DNA of 64,000 nucleotides from Paraburkholderia silvatlantica (GCF_003096715.1 NZ_QEOL01000029.1:56445-120444); one strand, 5' to 3'. Shown: positions 1 through 8,896, counted from the stretch's first letter. Program-made: numbers and translations. The notes: generated by a model from the sequence alone, not told the origin.

Positions 1-2
1 CG

Positions 3-272
3 GTCGAAGCGCTCACGCGCTATATGGCGCTCGAACTCGCGCCGCGCCGGATCGCGGTCAACGTCGTGGCGCCGGGCGCCATTGCGACCGACTTCAGCGG
101 CGGTATCGTGCGGGACAATCCGGAGGTCAACAAGGCGGTGGCGGAACATACCGCGCTGGGCCGCGCGGGATTGCCGACCGACGTGGGGCCCGTGATTGCG
201 GGTCTACTGTCGGATGATTTTGGCTGGGTGAACGCGCAGCGCATCGAGGTGGCCGGCGGCATTTATATTTGA
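3..272 (+). CDS. SDR family oxidoreductase, C-terminal part
   Basis: The reading frame is open from the window edge, so only the last ~89 residues are present. The segment has the usual C-terminal half of a short-chain dehydrogenase/reductase: an ALELAPRRIAVN stretch after the (missing) active-site Tyr-Lys helix, then the NVVAPGAIATDF loop that closes over the nicotinamide, and the terminal GGI-type ending. The family reduces or oxidises alcohols and ketones with NAD(P)(H) in the cytosol. The substrate cannot be told from this fragment. No downstream partner: the next gene is convergent. Confidence 0.9.
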   Translation, partial: VEALTRYMALELAPRRIAVNVVAPGAIATDFSGGIVRDNPEVNKAVAEHTALGRAGLPTDVGPVIAGLLSDDFGWVNAQRIEVAGGIYI

Positions 273-281
273 TTTCGCGGG

Positions 282-485
282 TCAGGGCGTGACGCTTTTG
301 CCGGAGGCGTCGACTTCGATACCCCAGTCGCCCTGTTCGAGCCAGTCGTCGCCGAGCAGTTCGGCCGGATGCTGCGTGCGGCTCTGGCCGTTGCCGCATC
401 GCATATCGCTGGCGCTGCAGTAGTGGTCGCAGCCCCAGCACAGGCGCTCGGGGTGCAGCGGGTGAATCGGAAACTTCTTTGCCAA
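282..485 (-). CDS. DUF3079 domain protein, small Cys-rich
   Basis: Protein of about 67 residues with two CxxC-like pairs (CWGCDHYC) followed by RTQHPAELLGDDW, the signature I recognise as DUF3079, a small beta-proteobacterial family of unknown function. The cysteine spacing suggests a metal-binding knuckle (inference). An ATG further upstream at 548 would add 21 residues with no family resemblance. I prefer a TTG start at 485 because AGGGA lies 7 bases before it and the family typically begins right at the xKKFPIHP segment. It converges on the SDR gene with only a few bases between. Confidence 0.75.
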   Translation of the reverse strand: MAKKFPIHPLHPERLCWGCDHYCSASDMRCGNGQSRTQHPAELLGDDWLEQGDWGIEVDASGKSVTP

Positions 486-716
486 GATGTCGTCCCTATG
501 CGATGCAGGACAGAACGCAATATTGAGATTGTCGTCCTTCCGCGGCATGGTGGCAGATGGCTGAGTGTCGCGCCCAGGAAGCGCTGTGCAGGATAAAAGG
601 TCGCGCCGCTCTCCCGGCGTGTTGTTGCCACAGGGTCATGCTATGGTCGTACGGCGTCCGGCCGGTCCGGTCGCCGCGCCTGGAAGCGCTGAACACAACG
701 ACCCGCGTGCTTCTCC

Positions 717-3224
717 ATGACCCATTCGAGTGCTTTCCGGCCGAAGCGGCGCCGCGCATGGCCGCTGATTCTGTTGTGTGCCGTCGTCGTCGTGCTGGCC
801 GCCATGGTGCTGGCAGGCTGGCTGACATTGCGCGGCAGCTTGCCGCAGCTGGACGGCGCGCGTGCCGCGCCGCTCCTGGCACCGGTGACGATCGGGCGTG
901 ACGCGCTTGGCGTGCCGACGGTGCAGGGCGGCACGCGTGGCGACGTTGCGTACGCGAGCGGCTTTCTTCACGCGCAGGACCGCTTCTTCCAGATGGATTT
1001 GCTGCGCCGGGTCGCGGCCGGCGAGATGGCGGCGCTCATCGGCCCGGCGGCGCTGCCGCTGGATCGCCGCGACCGGCCCTTACGTTTTCGCGAACACGCG
1101 CAGGCGGCGCTCGCCGCGCTCCCCGCCGACGAGCGGGAGCTGATCGAGCGCTACACGGCGGGCGTCAACGATGGTCTGCGCTCGCTTCGCGCGCGGCCGT
1201 TCGAATACTGGCTGTTGCGCGCGCAACCGGCGCCGTGGCGTCCTGAAGACACGGTGCTCGCCGTCTACGCGATGTACTTCGATCTGCAGTATGACCAGGT
1301 GAGGCGCGTGCTCTCGCGCGCGGCGCTGCGCGAGCGCGTGCCGGCCGATCTGCTTGCCTTCCTGCTCCCTGAGACGAGCCATTGGGACGCCCCACTCGAC
1401 GGGCAGCGCGCATTGGCGCAGCCGCCGGCGGCGCTGCCCGCAGCGCCGCCATCATGGCTTCCGTCAATGCAGTCCGCCGCCGATGCCGAACCGGACGCCA
1501 CCGTGCTGCTCGCCGGCCTGCCTGGCTTCGTGAGCGGCTTCGCGGGCGCCGCGAGCGCGGTCGATTCGAGTGTCGGCAGCAACGGTTTCGCGGTCGACGG
1601 CGCGCACAGCGCACACGGCAGCGCGCTGCTCGCGAGCGACATGCACCTCGGCCTCTCGCTGCCGAACATCTGGTACCGGATCTCGCTCGTCTATCCCGCG
1701 CCCGAAGGCGGCGAGCGACGTATCACGGGCGTCAGCCTGCCGGGTACGCCGTTTGTCGTGGCCGGCAGCAACGGCCATATCGCGTGGGGCTTCACGAACA
1801 GTTATGGGCGCTTCGTCGATCTGGTCGAACTTCAACGCGATCCGGCCGATCCGCCGCGCTACCGCGTCCCGAACGGCGGATGGGAGCGTGCGCAGGTAAT
1901 CCACGAGCGGCTCGACGTGAACGGCGGCGCGAGCGTCGATTTGCCGGTCGTGCAAACGCGCTGGGGACCGCAGCTCGCGGTCGGCGAGCAGGCGTATGCG
2001 TTGCATTGGGTCGCGCAGGATCCGCAGGCGATCAACATGAACTTCATGCGGCTCGAAGGCATCACGAACGTCGCCGACGCGTTGCGCGCCGCGCAGACCT
2101 TCGGCATGCCGACTCAGAACTTCATGGTGGCCGATGCGCAAGGCCATATTGGCTGGACGCTTGCCGGGCCGCTGCCGCGCTTCGCCAATGCCGATCCAGA
2201 CGGCGGGGCGGCCGCGCTCGCGGGCTTGCCGTACCGCTCCGGGACGTACACCGGCTGGCAAGGGTATCGGACATCCGATGCCTACCCGGTGCGCGTCGAT
2301 CCGCCGTCCGGCCGCATCTGGACCGCGAACAACCGTACCTTGCCGCTGGAGGAGGTGGCGCAGATCGGCGACGCCGGCACGGATCTCGGCGCGCGCGCCA
2401 CGCAGATTCGCAACGACCTGCTCGCGCTGCCGCATGCGAGCGAGCGCGACCTGCTCGCGGTGCAAACCGACGACCGCGCGTTCTGGATCGAGTACTGGCG
2501 ACGCGTGGCGCTCGACGCGCTCGATGCGCACGCGCTCGACGGCCATCCTCGACGCGCCGAATGCCAGCGCCTCGTTCAAGCATGGGATGGCCGCGCCGAT
2601 GTGAATGCCGTCGGGTACCGGCTGGTGCGCGCGTTCTACGATTCGCTCTACGAAGCATGGTTCGGTGTACTGGACGAGCAGATGGCTGCGATTGCGCCAA
2701 ACCTCAGCTATCGAGCGGCAAACTCACGTTACGAAGCGACGATGGAGACGCTGGCCGACCATCGCGCGTGGATACCGGGCCGCTTCGCAGACTGGCGCGC
2801 GTTCATGCTGGACCGCATCGATCATTCGATCGCCCAGTTGTCCAGGGGCACGAAGCTCGAGGAGGCGAGCTGGGGCGAACGCAACCGCTCGGCGATCGCG
2901 CATCCGTTCGCGCGGATGGTGCCGGCGTGGCTGCCGTGGGTTCGCGCCTGGCTCAGCGCGCCGCGCGACCCGCTACCGGGCGACGTCAACATGCCGCGCG
3001 TGCAGGCGCCGGCGTTCGGCGCGTCCGAGCGTTTCGCGGTGTCGCCGGGGCGCGAGCAGGACGGCATCTTCGAGATGCCGGGTGGTCAGTCGGGCAATCC
3101 GATGTCGCCGTATTTCCTCGCGGGGCATGAAACGTGGGTGCATGGCGGCGCGGCGCCGTTCCTGCCGGGTCCGGCGGTGCATACGCTGAGGCTCGTGCCG
3201 GCCGCCTATGGCCTCGTTCGGTAG
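717..3224 (+). CDS. penicillin acylase family Ntn-hydrolase
   Basis: 835 residues, the normal length for the penicillin/cephalosporin/acyl-homoserine-lactone acylase family. Residues 15-38 form a hydrophobic N-terminal segment (signal or anchor), so the enzyme should act in the periplasm. The precursor is expected to self-cleave before Ser288 in VGSNGFAVDG; that Ser becomes the N-terminal nucleophile of the beta chain. The preceding region (residues ~48-230) is the alpha chain and the Ala/Pro-rich stretch 232-282 the spacer. The beta chain carries NIWYRISLVYP and GSNGHIAWGFTNSYGRFVD motifs typical of the family. The family cleaves amides such as beta-lactam side chains or N-acyl-homoserine lactones; the substrate here is unknown. 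Monocistronic, convergent with the next gene (19 bases overlap). Confidence 0.9.
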   Translation: MTHSSAFRPKRRRAWPLILLCAVVVVLAAMVLAGWLTLRGSLPQLDGARAAPLLAPVTIGRDALGVPTVQGGTRGDVAYASGFLHAQDRFFQMDLLRRVAAGEMAALIGPAALPLDRRDRPLRFREHAQAALAALPADERELIERYTAGVNDGLRSLRARPFEYWLLRAQPAPWRPEDTVLAVYAMYFDLQYDQVRRVLSRAALRERVPADLLAFLLPETSHWDAPLDGQRALAQPPAALPAAPPSWLPSMQSAADAEPDATVLLAGLPGFVSGFAGAASAVDSSVGSNGFAVDGAHSAHGSALLASDMHLGLSLPNIWYRISLVYPAPEGGERRITGVSLPGTPFVVAGSNGHIAWGFTNSYGRFVDLVELQRDPADPPRYRVPNGGWERAQVIHERLDVNGGASVDLPVVQTRWGPQLAVGEQAYALHWVAQDPQAINMNFMRLEGITNVADALRAAQTFGMPTQNFMVADAQGHIGWTLAGPLPRFANADPDGGAAALAGLPYRSGTYTGWQGYRTSDAYPVRVDPPSGRIWTANNRTLPLEEVAQIGDAGTDLGARATQIRNDLLALPHASERDLLAVQTDDRAFWIEYWRRVALDALDAHALDGHPRRAECQRLVQAWDGRADVNAVGYRLVRAFYDSLYEAWFGVLDEQMAAIAPNLSYRAANSRYEATMETLADHRAWIPGRFADWRAFMLDRIDHSIAQLSRGTKLEEASWGERNRSAIAHPFARMVPAWLPWVRAWLSAPRDPLPGDVNMPRVQAPAFGASERFAVSPGREQDGIFEMPGGQSGNPMSPYFLAGHETWVHGGAAPFLPGPAVHTLRLVPAAYGLVR

Positions 3225-3466
3225 TGCCGCCATAGCTTCATGATCGTCATATAGGCAAGCACTGCCGCGATCAGTTCGATAGTTAGCCATACCACGAAAT
3301 ACAAATCTTCGGGGTCACGGATACCTAGCGCCCGCGAAGTGTACAACCACGCGCGCATCTCGCTTTCTGTCCACTCATAGGGATACGGGTGGACATAGCG
3401 AGTCGAAAGAGCGAACAGACCGAAAAACAGCGCAACCTTGAAAGCCCTACGGGCAAGTGTTGCCAT
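3206..3466 (-). CDS. small two-TM membrane protein, candidate Tlde1 immunity protein
   Basis: 86 residues with an N-terminal membrane segment (residues ~8-22), a short extracytoplasmic part containing RYVHPYPYEWTESEMRAWLY, and a second membrane segment (~55-75) ending in a basic tail. The ATG at 3466 lies inside the last codons of the Tlde1-type frame and a GAGG sits 9 bases upstream, so it would be translationally coupled to it. An ATG at 3496 is possible but less well placed. I do not recognise a named family; the immunity role is inferred from position and topology only. Its frame is intact although the effector is not. Confidence 0.6.
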   Translation of the reverse strand: MATLARRAFKVALFFGLFALSTRYVHPYPYEWTESEMRAWLYTSRALGIRDPEDLYFVVWLTIELIAAVLAYMTIMKLWRHYRTRP

Positions 3467-3821
3467 ACGTGATGACCTCAATTGTTCCATATGCATGAAG
3501 CCCCGAATTTCTGGCGGGGATTTTCCCGGTGTGCAGAAGTGCCGTGCGGATTCTCAGGAAATCGACACGGCTCGCCAGCGTGATGCAGCCGAGTGAGATG
3601 CCGTGGCCACTTGCCGGATGCAACCGGAACTGCCCTCGCTTGACACCATTAACCCACGCTGCATCATCGATCGCCCCATCATCCCGATACAAGCCGAACC
3701 ATTCACCGTGATTCGACGGATGACCAAAAGCGGCATTCCACTCATCTTTTGCCCATGCAAGCGCCTGAGACCCGATGCCGCCCGTGGGACGGTCTACGAT
3801 CCAATATTTACCGGCAGGTAA
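3447..3821 (-). pseudogene. Tlde1/DUF2778-type effector domain, 5'-truncated
   Basis: The frame is open from 3821 to a TAG at 3447 but has no usable start: a TGA sits immediately upstream and the first start-like codon is a TTG deep inside. The translation begins LPAGKYWIVDRPTGG, continues WFGLYRDDG, GVKRGQFRLHP, SLGCITLA and ends HAYGTIEVIT. That order (YWIVDRP, RGxFRLHP, GCITL with the catalytic Cys, AYGTIEV) is the C-terminal two thirds of the Tlde1/DUF2778 L,D-transpeptidase-like domain used by type VI secretion toxins that attack peptidoglycan. The N-terminal third is missing. The catalytic His/Cys region survives, so the loss looks fairly recent. Confidence 0.75.
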
Positions 3822-3960
3822 TCAACTGTGCTGCCGAGAAGGTGTAGGGCTGGCTGAAATCGAGCGCCTGCTAGCGCTGCAGGGCGATGGTGACCTGGTT
3901 GACGATGCGTCGAACTTGCCGGCTTGCAGTCTGGCGAGAATGCGGGCGGCTGCGCCCATG
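3822..3960 (-). pseudogene. amino-acid ABC binding-protein fragment (decayed)
   Basis: Reading the minus strand gives ILARLQAGKFDA, then after a one-base loss in the next frame IVNQVTIALQR, an in-frame TAG, and QALDFSQPYTFSAAQLIT. Joined, this matches the internal block of family-3 amino-acid binding proteins (LQAGKFDVIVNQVT-, DFSxPYxxS-AQLI). Only ~45 codons remain, interrupted by a frameshift and a stop, and they run directly into the truncated Tlde1 frame at about 3820. Recognised by motif reading, not by a search. Confidence 0.65.
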
Positions 3961-3994
3961 TGCGAAGATGGCAATCGGGAATATGGTTGAATTA

Positions 3995-5593
3995 TCAACT
4001 TTGATTCGCCGGCATGCTGTTCGCCTCGCGCGGTGCGCGCTGCTTGCCCAGCCATTTGGCGAGATCGGCGGCGGACATCGCTTTCGAGTAGTACCAGCCT
4101 TGGCCATACTGGACCCCCTTGCTGCGCAGCCACGCCACCTGAGCGTCCGTCTCCACACCCTCGGCGACGATCTCCAGACCCAATTCATGGGCCATCGAAA
4201 TGATGTGCGGCGCGACCACGCTCGAGGCGGTATCCTGGACAATCGTATCGACGAACGACTTGTCGATCTTCAGCACATCGATCTCGAAGGTTTGCAGATA
4301 CGACAGGCTCGAATAGCCGGTTCCGAAGTCGTCGATATAGATGGGATGGCCCGCGGCCCGGAACGCCGCGATGACGCTGCGCGTGGCCTCTGCGTTCATG
4401 AAACTGCGTTCCGTTGCCTCGATGCGGATTTGCGCGGGTGCGATGCCGGTTCCTTCGAGCGACGCGCCAAGCCGGTTCAGGAAGCGCAAGCTCTGCAGAT
4501 CCTCGGCGCCCACGTTGATCGAGACATAAAACGCGGGGTTCGCCGTGAGCAGCTTCCCTAGCTGCGCGATGGTCTTTTCGAGCACGAGATCGGTCAGAGG
4601 CTGAATGAGATGATTGTCTTCGGCCACGCGCACGAAGACCTCGGGCGAGATGGCCCGCTCGTTGAGCGTCCACCGCACCAGCGCTTCGGCGCCCGTACAC
4701 TGGTTGTCCTCGAGCCTCACGATGGGCTGGAAAACCACGTCGATCTTGCGCCGGGAAATGGCCCACTGCAGCGTTGAAGGGAACGAGAGCTGCCGCGAAA
4801 CGCGCTTGTATGCGAGCCAGCCGAGCGCGGCGCCCGCGAACACGCCGATGGTCAGCCACGCGGCGAGCAGTTTGGGCCAGTCGCCCGCCACGCTGCTGCG
4901 CGGCGACTTCACCACGACGCCGAGCGGGCGTGTCGACGATCGCGCGACAGCGTAATTCCAGTCATCGCTGTTCACGTTGCCGCTGCGCTTCCATGCATCG
5001 AGCATGTCGTCCGGATCCGCGCCGGCCGAGACGGCGAGGAGTCTTCCCGTCGTAATCTGGATCACGGCGATCGGGCGCCTCGCCGGATCGACGAGATCGA
5101 CATAGGAGCCCGGGTCGATGGAGACGTAGCGGCCATTGCGGCCAATCTGAATATCCTTGCGCACGTCGCTTAGCGGGCTCTTCTGCTGGAACCACACCAG
5201 GTAGCCGTCGTTGCTGCGATAGTCGGGCGGCGGCAGGGCGAAATTGTTGTTGCGCACATCGCCAAGCAGCGGAGAGCAGAGATAGTGCCCCTCGGTGTAT
5301 GCGCCGGCGTCCTGAACATAGCGATAGTTGTAGACGACACGCGCGGCCAGTTCCAGGTTGGACGGCGAACAGGGCGCGCCCGGTTCCCGGTCCAGGTCGG
5401 AAAGCGCGGCAAAGGCCTGGTAGGTGACGAGGTCCGTGCGCATGACCGCCTTTTCGGCGAACTCCCTTAGCTCGGCGCGATCGCGTCGCTGGACGTCTTT
5501 GTCCGCGACGTAGAGACTCGTGAAAACGGGGACGAGGGTGGCGAGGCACCCGAGTGCGACCGAAGCCGAAATCAGCGTGATGCGCTTGATCAT
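3995..5593 (-). CDS. cyclic-di-GMP phosphodiesterase, CSS-motif + EAL
   Basis: 532 residues: N-terminal membrane segment (~5-27), a periplasmic region (~28-235) with two cysteines in CSP contexts (APCSPSNLE and YLCSPLLGD) as in the CSS-motif redox sensor domain, a second membrane segment (~243-262), and a cytoplasmic EAL domain (~275-515). The EAL signature is intact (GAEALVRW), as are the metal- and loop-6 residues IDDFGTGYSSLSYL and the late EGVET. The enzyme should hydrolyse c-di-GMP to pGpG. In relatives such as PdeC of E. coli the disulfide state of the CSS cysteines controls activity. There is no GGDEF domain. It stands alone, divergent from the lipoprotein gene at 5861. Confidence 0.92.
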   Translation of the reverse strand: MIKRITLISASVALGCLATLVPVFTSLYVADKDVQRRDRAELREFAEKAVMRTDLVTYQAFAALSDLDREPGAPCSPSNLELAARVVYNYRYVQDAGAYTEGHYLCSPLLGDVRNNNFALPPPDYRSNDGYLVWFQQKSPLSDVRKDIQIGRNGRYVSIDPGSYVDLVDPARRPIAVIQITTGRLLAVSAGADPDDMLDAWKRSGNVNSDDWNYAVARSSTRPLGVVVKSPRSSVAGDWPKLLAAWLTIGVFAGAALGWLAYKRVSRQLSFPSTLQWAISRRKIDVVFQPIVRLEDNQCTGAEALVRWTLNERAISPEVFVRVAEDNHLIQPLTDLVLEKTIAQLGKLLTANPAFYVSINVGAEDLQSLRFLNRLGASLEGTGIAPAQIRIEATERSFMNAEATRSVIAAFRAAGHPIYIDDFGTGYSSLSYLQTFEIDVLKIDKSFVDTIVQDTASSVVAPHIISMAHELGLEIVAEGVETDAQVAWLRSKGVQYGQGWYYSKAMSAADLAKWLGKQRAPREANSMPANQS

Positions 5594-5860
5594 TTCGCAC
5601 CCGGGGATGGAACGTTAGGCAACGAACCAGAGACCGAACGCTCACGTGCGGTGGCGCTTCCGATGCCCGGGAGCCCGAACACCAGACCAAAGCATACACT
5701 TTGGCGCTTCGTTTTCAACGGGTAAACGCGTTGGCAGCGCTTCCCCCGGCGCAGCCGCGGCTGTCTTGCCGGTAGGACCATGGTCTGATTGTCCGCGTCC
5801 CGCGCGGCCGCCATGATCTGCACGTGTTGCTCGCCAGGTTTGCTGCTTAGGGGAGTATGA

Positions 5861-6373
5861 ATGGGGACGCTGTCCAACTTCGCGAAGCGCGCGTGGCTTG
5901 CGGCCGTGGTGGCGCTCGTGGCCGGCTGCGCCCAGCCGTGGCAAAGCGTCGAGCCCGGCGCCGACCAGTCCGCATTGATCGCGCGTCTCGGGCCGCCGCG
6001 CGAAACCTACAACCTGCCGGACGGCGGCAAACGGCTCATGTGGCCGACCCAGCCAATGGGGTCGACGAACACCGTTGCCGACGTCGACGCGAACGGCAAG
6101 GTCGTGAGCGTGCGTCAGGTCTTGCAGGAGAGCGAGTTCTATCGCGCGAAAGTCAACGAGTGGACACGTAATGATGTCCTGATCAATTTCGGCCGGCCCG
6201 CGGAGACGGCCTACTTTTCGCGCATGCAGCGGGAAGTCTGGTCCTACCGCTACATCGAGAACAATATCGACTACATGATGTTCCACTTCTACTTCGACGA
6301 TCAGGGCGTCTTGCGGCTTACGCAGAAGACGACTGATCCATTGCGCGACCGGAACCTGAGGCGCGGCTTCTAG
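5861..6373 (+). CDS. BamE/SmpA-OmlA-like lipoprotein
   Basis: 170 residues with a lipoprotein signal: a short basic start, a hydrophobic core and the lipobox LVAGC near residue 23, so the mature protein should be lipid-anchored, probably in the outer membrane. The remainder has two repeats of the BamE-like type (RLGPPRETYNLPDGGKRLMW and NFGRPAETAYFSRMQREVWSY, ending DNxxFDDQGVLR). This domain serves in outer-membrane protein assembly in BamE, but Burkholderiaceae carry several paralogues and this one is not in a bam context. The next gene follows 41 bases later in the same direction. Confidence 0.8.
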   Translation: MGTLSNFAKRAWLAAVVALVAGCAQPWQSVEPGADQSALIARLGPPRETYNLPDGGKRLMWPTQPMGSTNTVADVDANGKVVSVRQVLQESEFYRAKVNEWTRNDVLINFGRPAETAYFSRMQREVWSYRYIENNIDYMMFHFYFDDQGVLRLTQKTTDPLRDRNLRRGF

Positions 6374-6414
6374 ACCAGGTTCCGTTCAGAGGCCTGCGCC
6401 ACACGGAGGCGTGT

Positions 6415-7323
6415 ATGCGTAGCGCCCGGCATTCTATGACCCCGCAGCGCTTCGCCCATGCGTGGCTATTGGCTGCGCTGTTCATGCTGCCCGGCGTCTT
6501 GCCGGCAATGGAGTTCAAGATCTACTATCAGCCCGATCTAAAACTCAAAATGGTGATCGGGAAGGGAAGGATTCAGAGCGGCGACGCCGAAAAGTTTCTG
6601 GCAGCCGCCAAACTGGCCAACCGTGATCGCGAAGGACTCGTTCCCCTGGTCCTGGACAGCCCCGGCGGAAATGTCGAAGCGGCTTTTCGCCTGGTGGACG
6701 CCATGGATCAGGTCAGGGTCTATACGATCGTTGCGGACAATGCGAGGTGCGCGTCCGCATGCGCCTCGATTCTGTTCGCCTCCGGGGAGCGCAGAAGCGT
6801 CATGGGCACGGGGCAGCTTGGCTTTCATAGTTGTTATCGTCGCGCCGGGAGCACCTACGCCGAAGACTCGCTTTGCAACGAGATTATCGCGGCGAACGCC
6901 ATGCAACGAGGTGTGAGCCACGCCGGCATCAATCGCTTCGTCGAGCAATATGGCGCGTCAGACATGGCGTGGGTCGGGCGCAATATCGCGTGCACCCTGC
7001 TTCGCGGGCTTTGCAGGCCGGGGCTGCTGGAAGCGCAACCCGCAACGAAAGCGGCGCTGACGCAAAGCTTCAATTGCAGCGAGCTCATGTCCGCCCAGGC
7101 GCAACTGGTTTGCGGAGATTCGGAGCTTGCCAGCATCGACAAGACCATGGCCGAAGCCTATAACCAGAAGCTGAAGGCATCGACCAACAAAGACCGGCTA
7201 AGGGCGGAGCAGCGAGCATGGCTTCGAAACTCGCGCAATGCGTGCGGCGACAAGGCGTGCTTGTTGAAAAGTTATCAGCTTCGCGTGGCTGAACTGAAGC
7301 AGCGCGCGAGCACGAAGCATTGA
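6415..7323 (+). CDS. periplasmic ClpP-fold protein with C-terminal LprI-like domain
   Basis: 302 residues. A signal peptide ends near residue 31 (LPGVLPAME). Residues ~45-190 resemble the ClpP/crotonase fold found in exported proteins: VLDSPGGNVEAA, then ADNARCASACASILFASG, and QLGFHSCY, in which Ser in the SACAS segment and the later His are the likely catalytic pair. Residues ~220-297 (FNCSELMSAQAQLVCGDSEL through RNACGDKACLLKSYQLR) match the lysozyme-inhibitor LprI/DUF1311 pattern with its four cysteines. The combination suggests an envelope protease-like protein with a peptidoglycan-enzyme inhibitor module. Function unproven. Confidence 0.75.
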   Translation: MRSARHSMTPQRFAHAWLLAALFMLPGVLPAMEFKIYYQPDLKLKMVIGKGRIQSGDAEKFLAAAKLANRDREGLVPLVLDSPGGNVEAAFRLVDAMDQVRVYTIVADNARCASACASILFASGERRSVMGTGQLGFHSCYRRAGSTYAEDSLCNEIIAANAMQRGVSHAGINRFVEQYGASDMAWVGRNIACTLLRGLCRPGLLEAQPATKAALTQSFNCSELMSAQAQLVCGDSELASIDKTMAEAYNQKLKASTNKDRLRAEQRAWLRNSRNACGDKACLLKSYQLRVAELKQRASTKH

Positions 7324-7359
7324 GGCGTCAGCGCGCCTCGCCTCGAGCGCACGCGCACG

Positions 7360-8874
7360 TCAACAGGGCCGTTCGTTCGCCGTGTATTGCGAACACCCCG
7401 GCGAACACCCTGGTGGACTCCCCGTTGCATCGCGAATGGTGGACATCAGGTCTTCGGGGTGCACCATCAATTCGCGCACGAGGCGCAGCATCGAATACTG
7501 GTCGAGCACGGCTTGCCAGCGTGGCGATTGCGTGAGGTGCTGCCAGACAGCATCCAGTCTTTCCGGATCCGCATGTTGCCCGTCCCACCGGGCGCTGGCG
7601 TATTCGAGGCTCGCCGGCGCGGACAAAAGCTGCATACGGCTCGCGGCGTTGAGCATTCGCGAAGCGCCGCCGGCGGGCGCGTCGCAGCAATAGAGTACGG
7701 TTTTCAGCAAGCCGGTTTCGTCAATGCCTTGTGCGTGTAGCGATGCGCCGTGCAGTCGTACCGGCCCTTGCTGGGTCTCGAACGTATACACGACGTTTTC
7801 TTCGGCGTGTGCGAGCAAGCGCAAGCCGCGCATGAGCCGCGGGAGGTCGGTCGTCGCGGACTCGACGGATGCCTTCGCTTCGACGAGCAGGCGCACGTTC
7901 CAGACGGGCGCGATATCGCAGGTCTTCGCGTGCAGCCGCTCCAGCAGGACCACGTCCCATTCCGTTTTGGCTCGCTCGTGCGTGCCCGGTATCGAGGCCG
8001 GAACGCGCATCGAACTTACGACACGATACCCGTGCGGGTTCTCCTGCGCTGCGTTGAGCCTTTGAGCCAGGGCTTCGAGCGCCCGTACGGCCAGCGCTTC
8101 GACAGCCGCGCCGCGCCGCTGGGACGCCCGGCCTTGCGCCACGGCCGCCGGCGTACCCGGACGCGGACCATACGCGTCCAGCAATGATACATACTGCTGC
8201 ACGAGTGGATCGGGCGCCAGGGCTTCGAGCCGGCACAAGCGCGCAAGTGCCGGACTGTCCCGCAGATCCGCCAGCGCGGGCTCGAAATCCGAGCCCTTCG
8301 CAAGCTCCGGCAAAGCGAGAAGGTTTCGCACGGTTGCGTGAAGTCCCGCGTAGTGTGCCTCGTTGTGCGCCAAAGACGCGGATGCATGCAGCCGCGCAAG
8401 TGCTTCGCGTTGCCAGGCTTCCAGGGCGCGCTGCTGTTTGGCCGGATGCGCAATCGCATTGACCGCGGCATGGATCTGCCGGCGGTCCTGGTCGGCCTGT
8501 GCCGAAAGCGAAGCAAATTCGCGCACCCGGGGGGTGCGGTGCCGCAGCACCATCGCCTGAAATGCCCGGTCTCCGGAATCGGCGTGCATGGCCTCGGTGA
8601 TCACGGCCGCGAGCGCGTCGATGAAACGCGGCTTCAGCGCCGCGTCCGGTGCGGCGCCATGCGCGATGGCTTCTCGCGCCTGTTCGATGACGCGTGCCAG
8701 CGCCGTAGCCGGATTGACGTGTCGAAGTGGAAGCGCCGAAGCTGAGGGCGCTTGCCGCAAGCGATAGCGGCGTGGCACGCGGCGTGGCACGTCGCGAAGG
8801 ATCTGTTCGAGCAGCAGAGCGGGTGATGGCATCGGCGGATTTGCGGCATGCGCGTGCGGGGCGATGAGGAACAT
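7360..8874 (-). CDS. hypothetical protein with PD-(D/E)XK-like motif
   Basis: About 504 residues, predicted cytosolic, rich in Ala, Leu and Arg. I know similar-sized proteins in Burkholderia but no established function. Around residue 315-365 the sequence reads EWDVVLLERL, then NVRLLVEAKASVES, which has the spacing of a PD-(D/E)XK nuclease core (Asp on one strand, E-x-K on the next). The ATG at 8874 starts 22 bases after the upstream gene stops; ATG 8832 is an alternative. The frame stays open far upstream into the neighbour, but that part is a shadow of the Lys/Ala-rich gene. Convergent with the gene before it. Confidence 0.7.
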   Translation of the reverse strand: MFLIAPHAHAANPPMPSPALLLEQILRDVPRRVPRRYRLRQAPSASALPLRHVNPATALARVIEQAREAIAHGAAPDAALKPRFIDALAAVITEAMHADSGDRAFQAMVLRHRTPRVREFASLSAQADQDRRQIHAAVNAIAHPAKQQRALEAWQREALARLHASASLAHNEAHYAGLHATVRNLLALPELAKGSDFEPALADLRDSPALARLCRLEALAPDPLVQQYVSLLDAYGPRPGTPAAVAQGRASQRRGAAVEALAVRALEALAQRLNAAQENPHGYRVVSSMRVPASIPGTHERAKTEWDVVLLERLHAKTCDIAPVWNVRLLVEAKASVESATTDLPRLMRGLRLLAHAEENVVYTFETQQGPVRLHGASLHAQGIDETGLLKTVLYCCDAPAGGASRMLNAASRMQLLSAPASLEYASARWDGQHADPERLDAVWQHLTQSPRWQAVLDQYSMLRLVRELMVHPEDLMSTIRDATGSPPGCSPGCSQYTANERPC

Positions 8875-8896
8875 AGTCTCATAACCCCGCGCCCCG

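Noticed and set aside
1382..3130. Long alternative frame inside the acylase gene
   Set aside because: Arg/Ala-rich with no domains; the acylase frame carries the catalytic Ser and family motifs.
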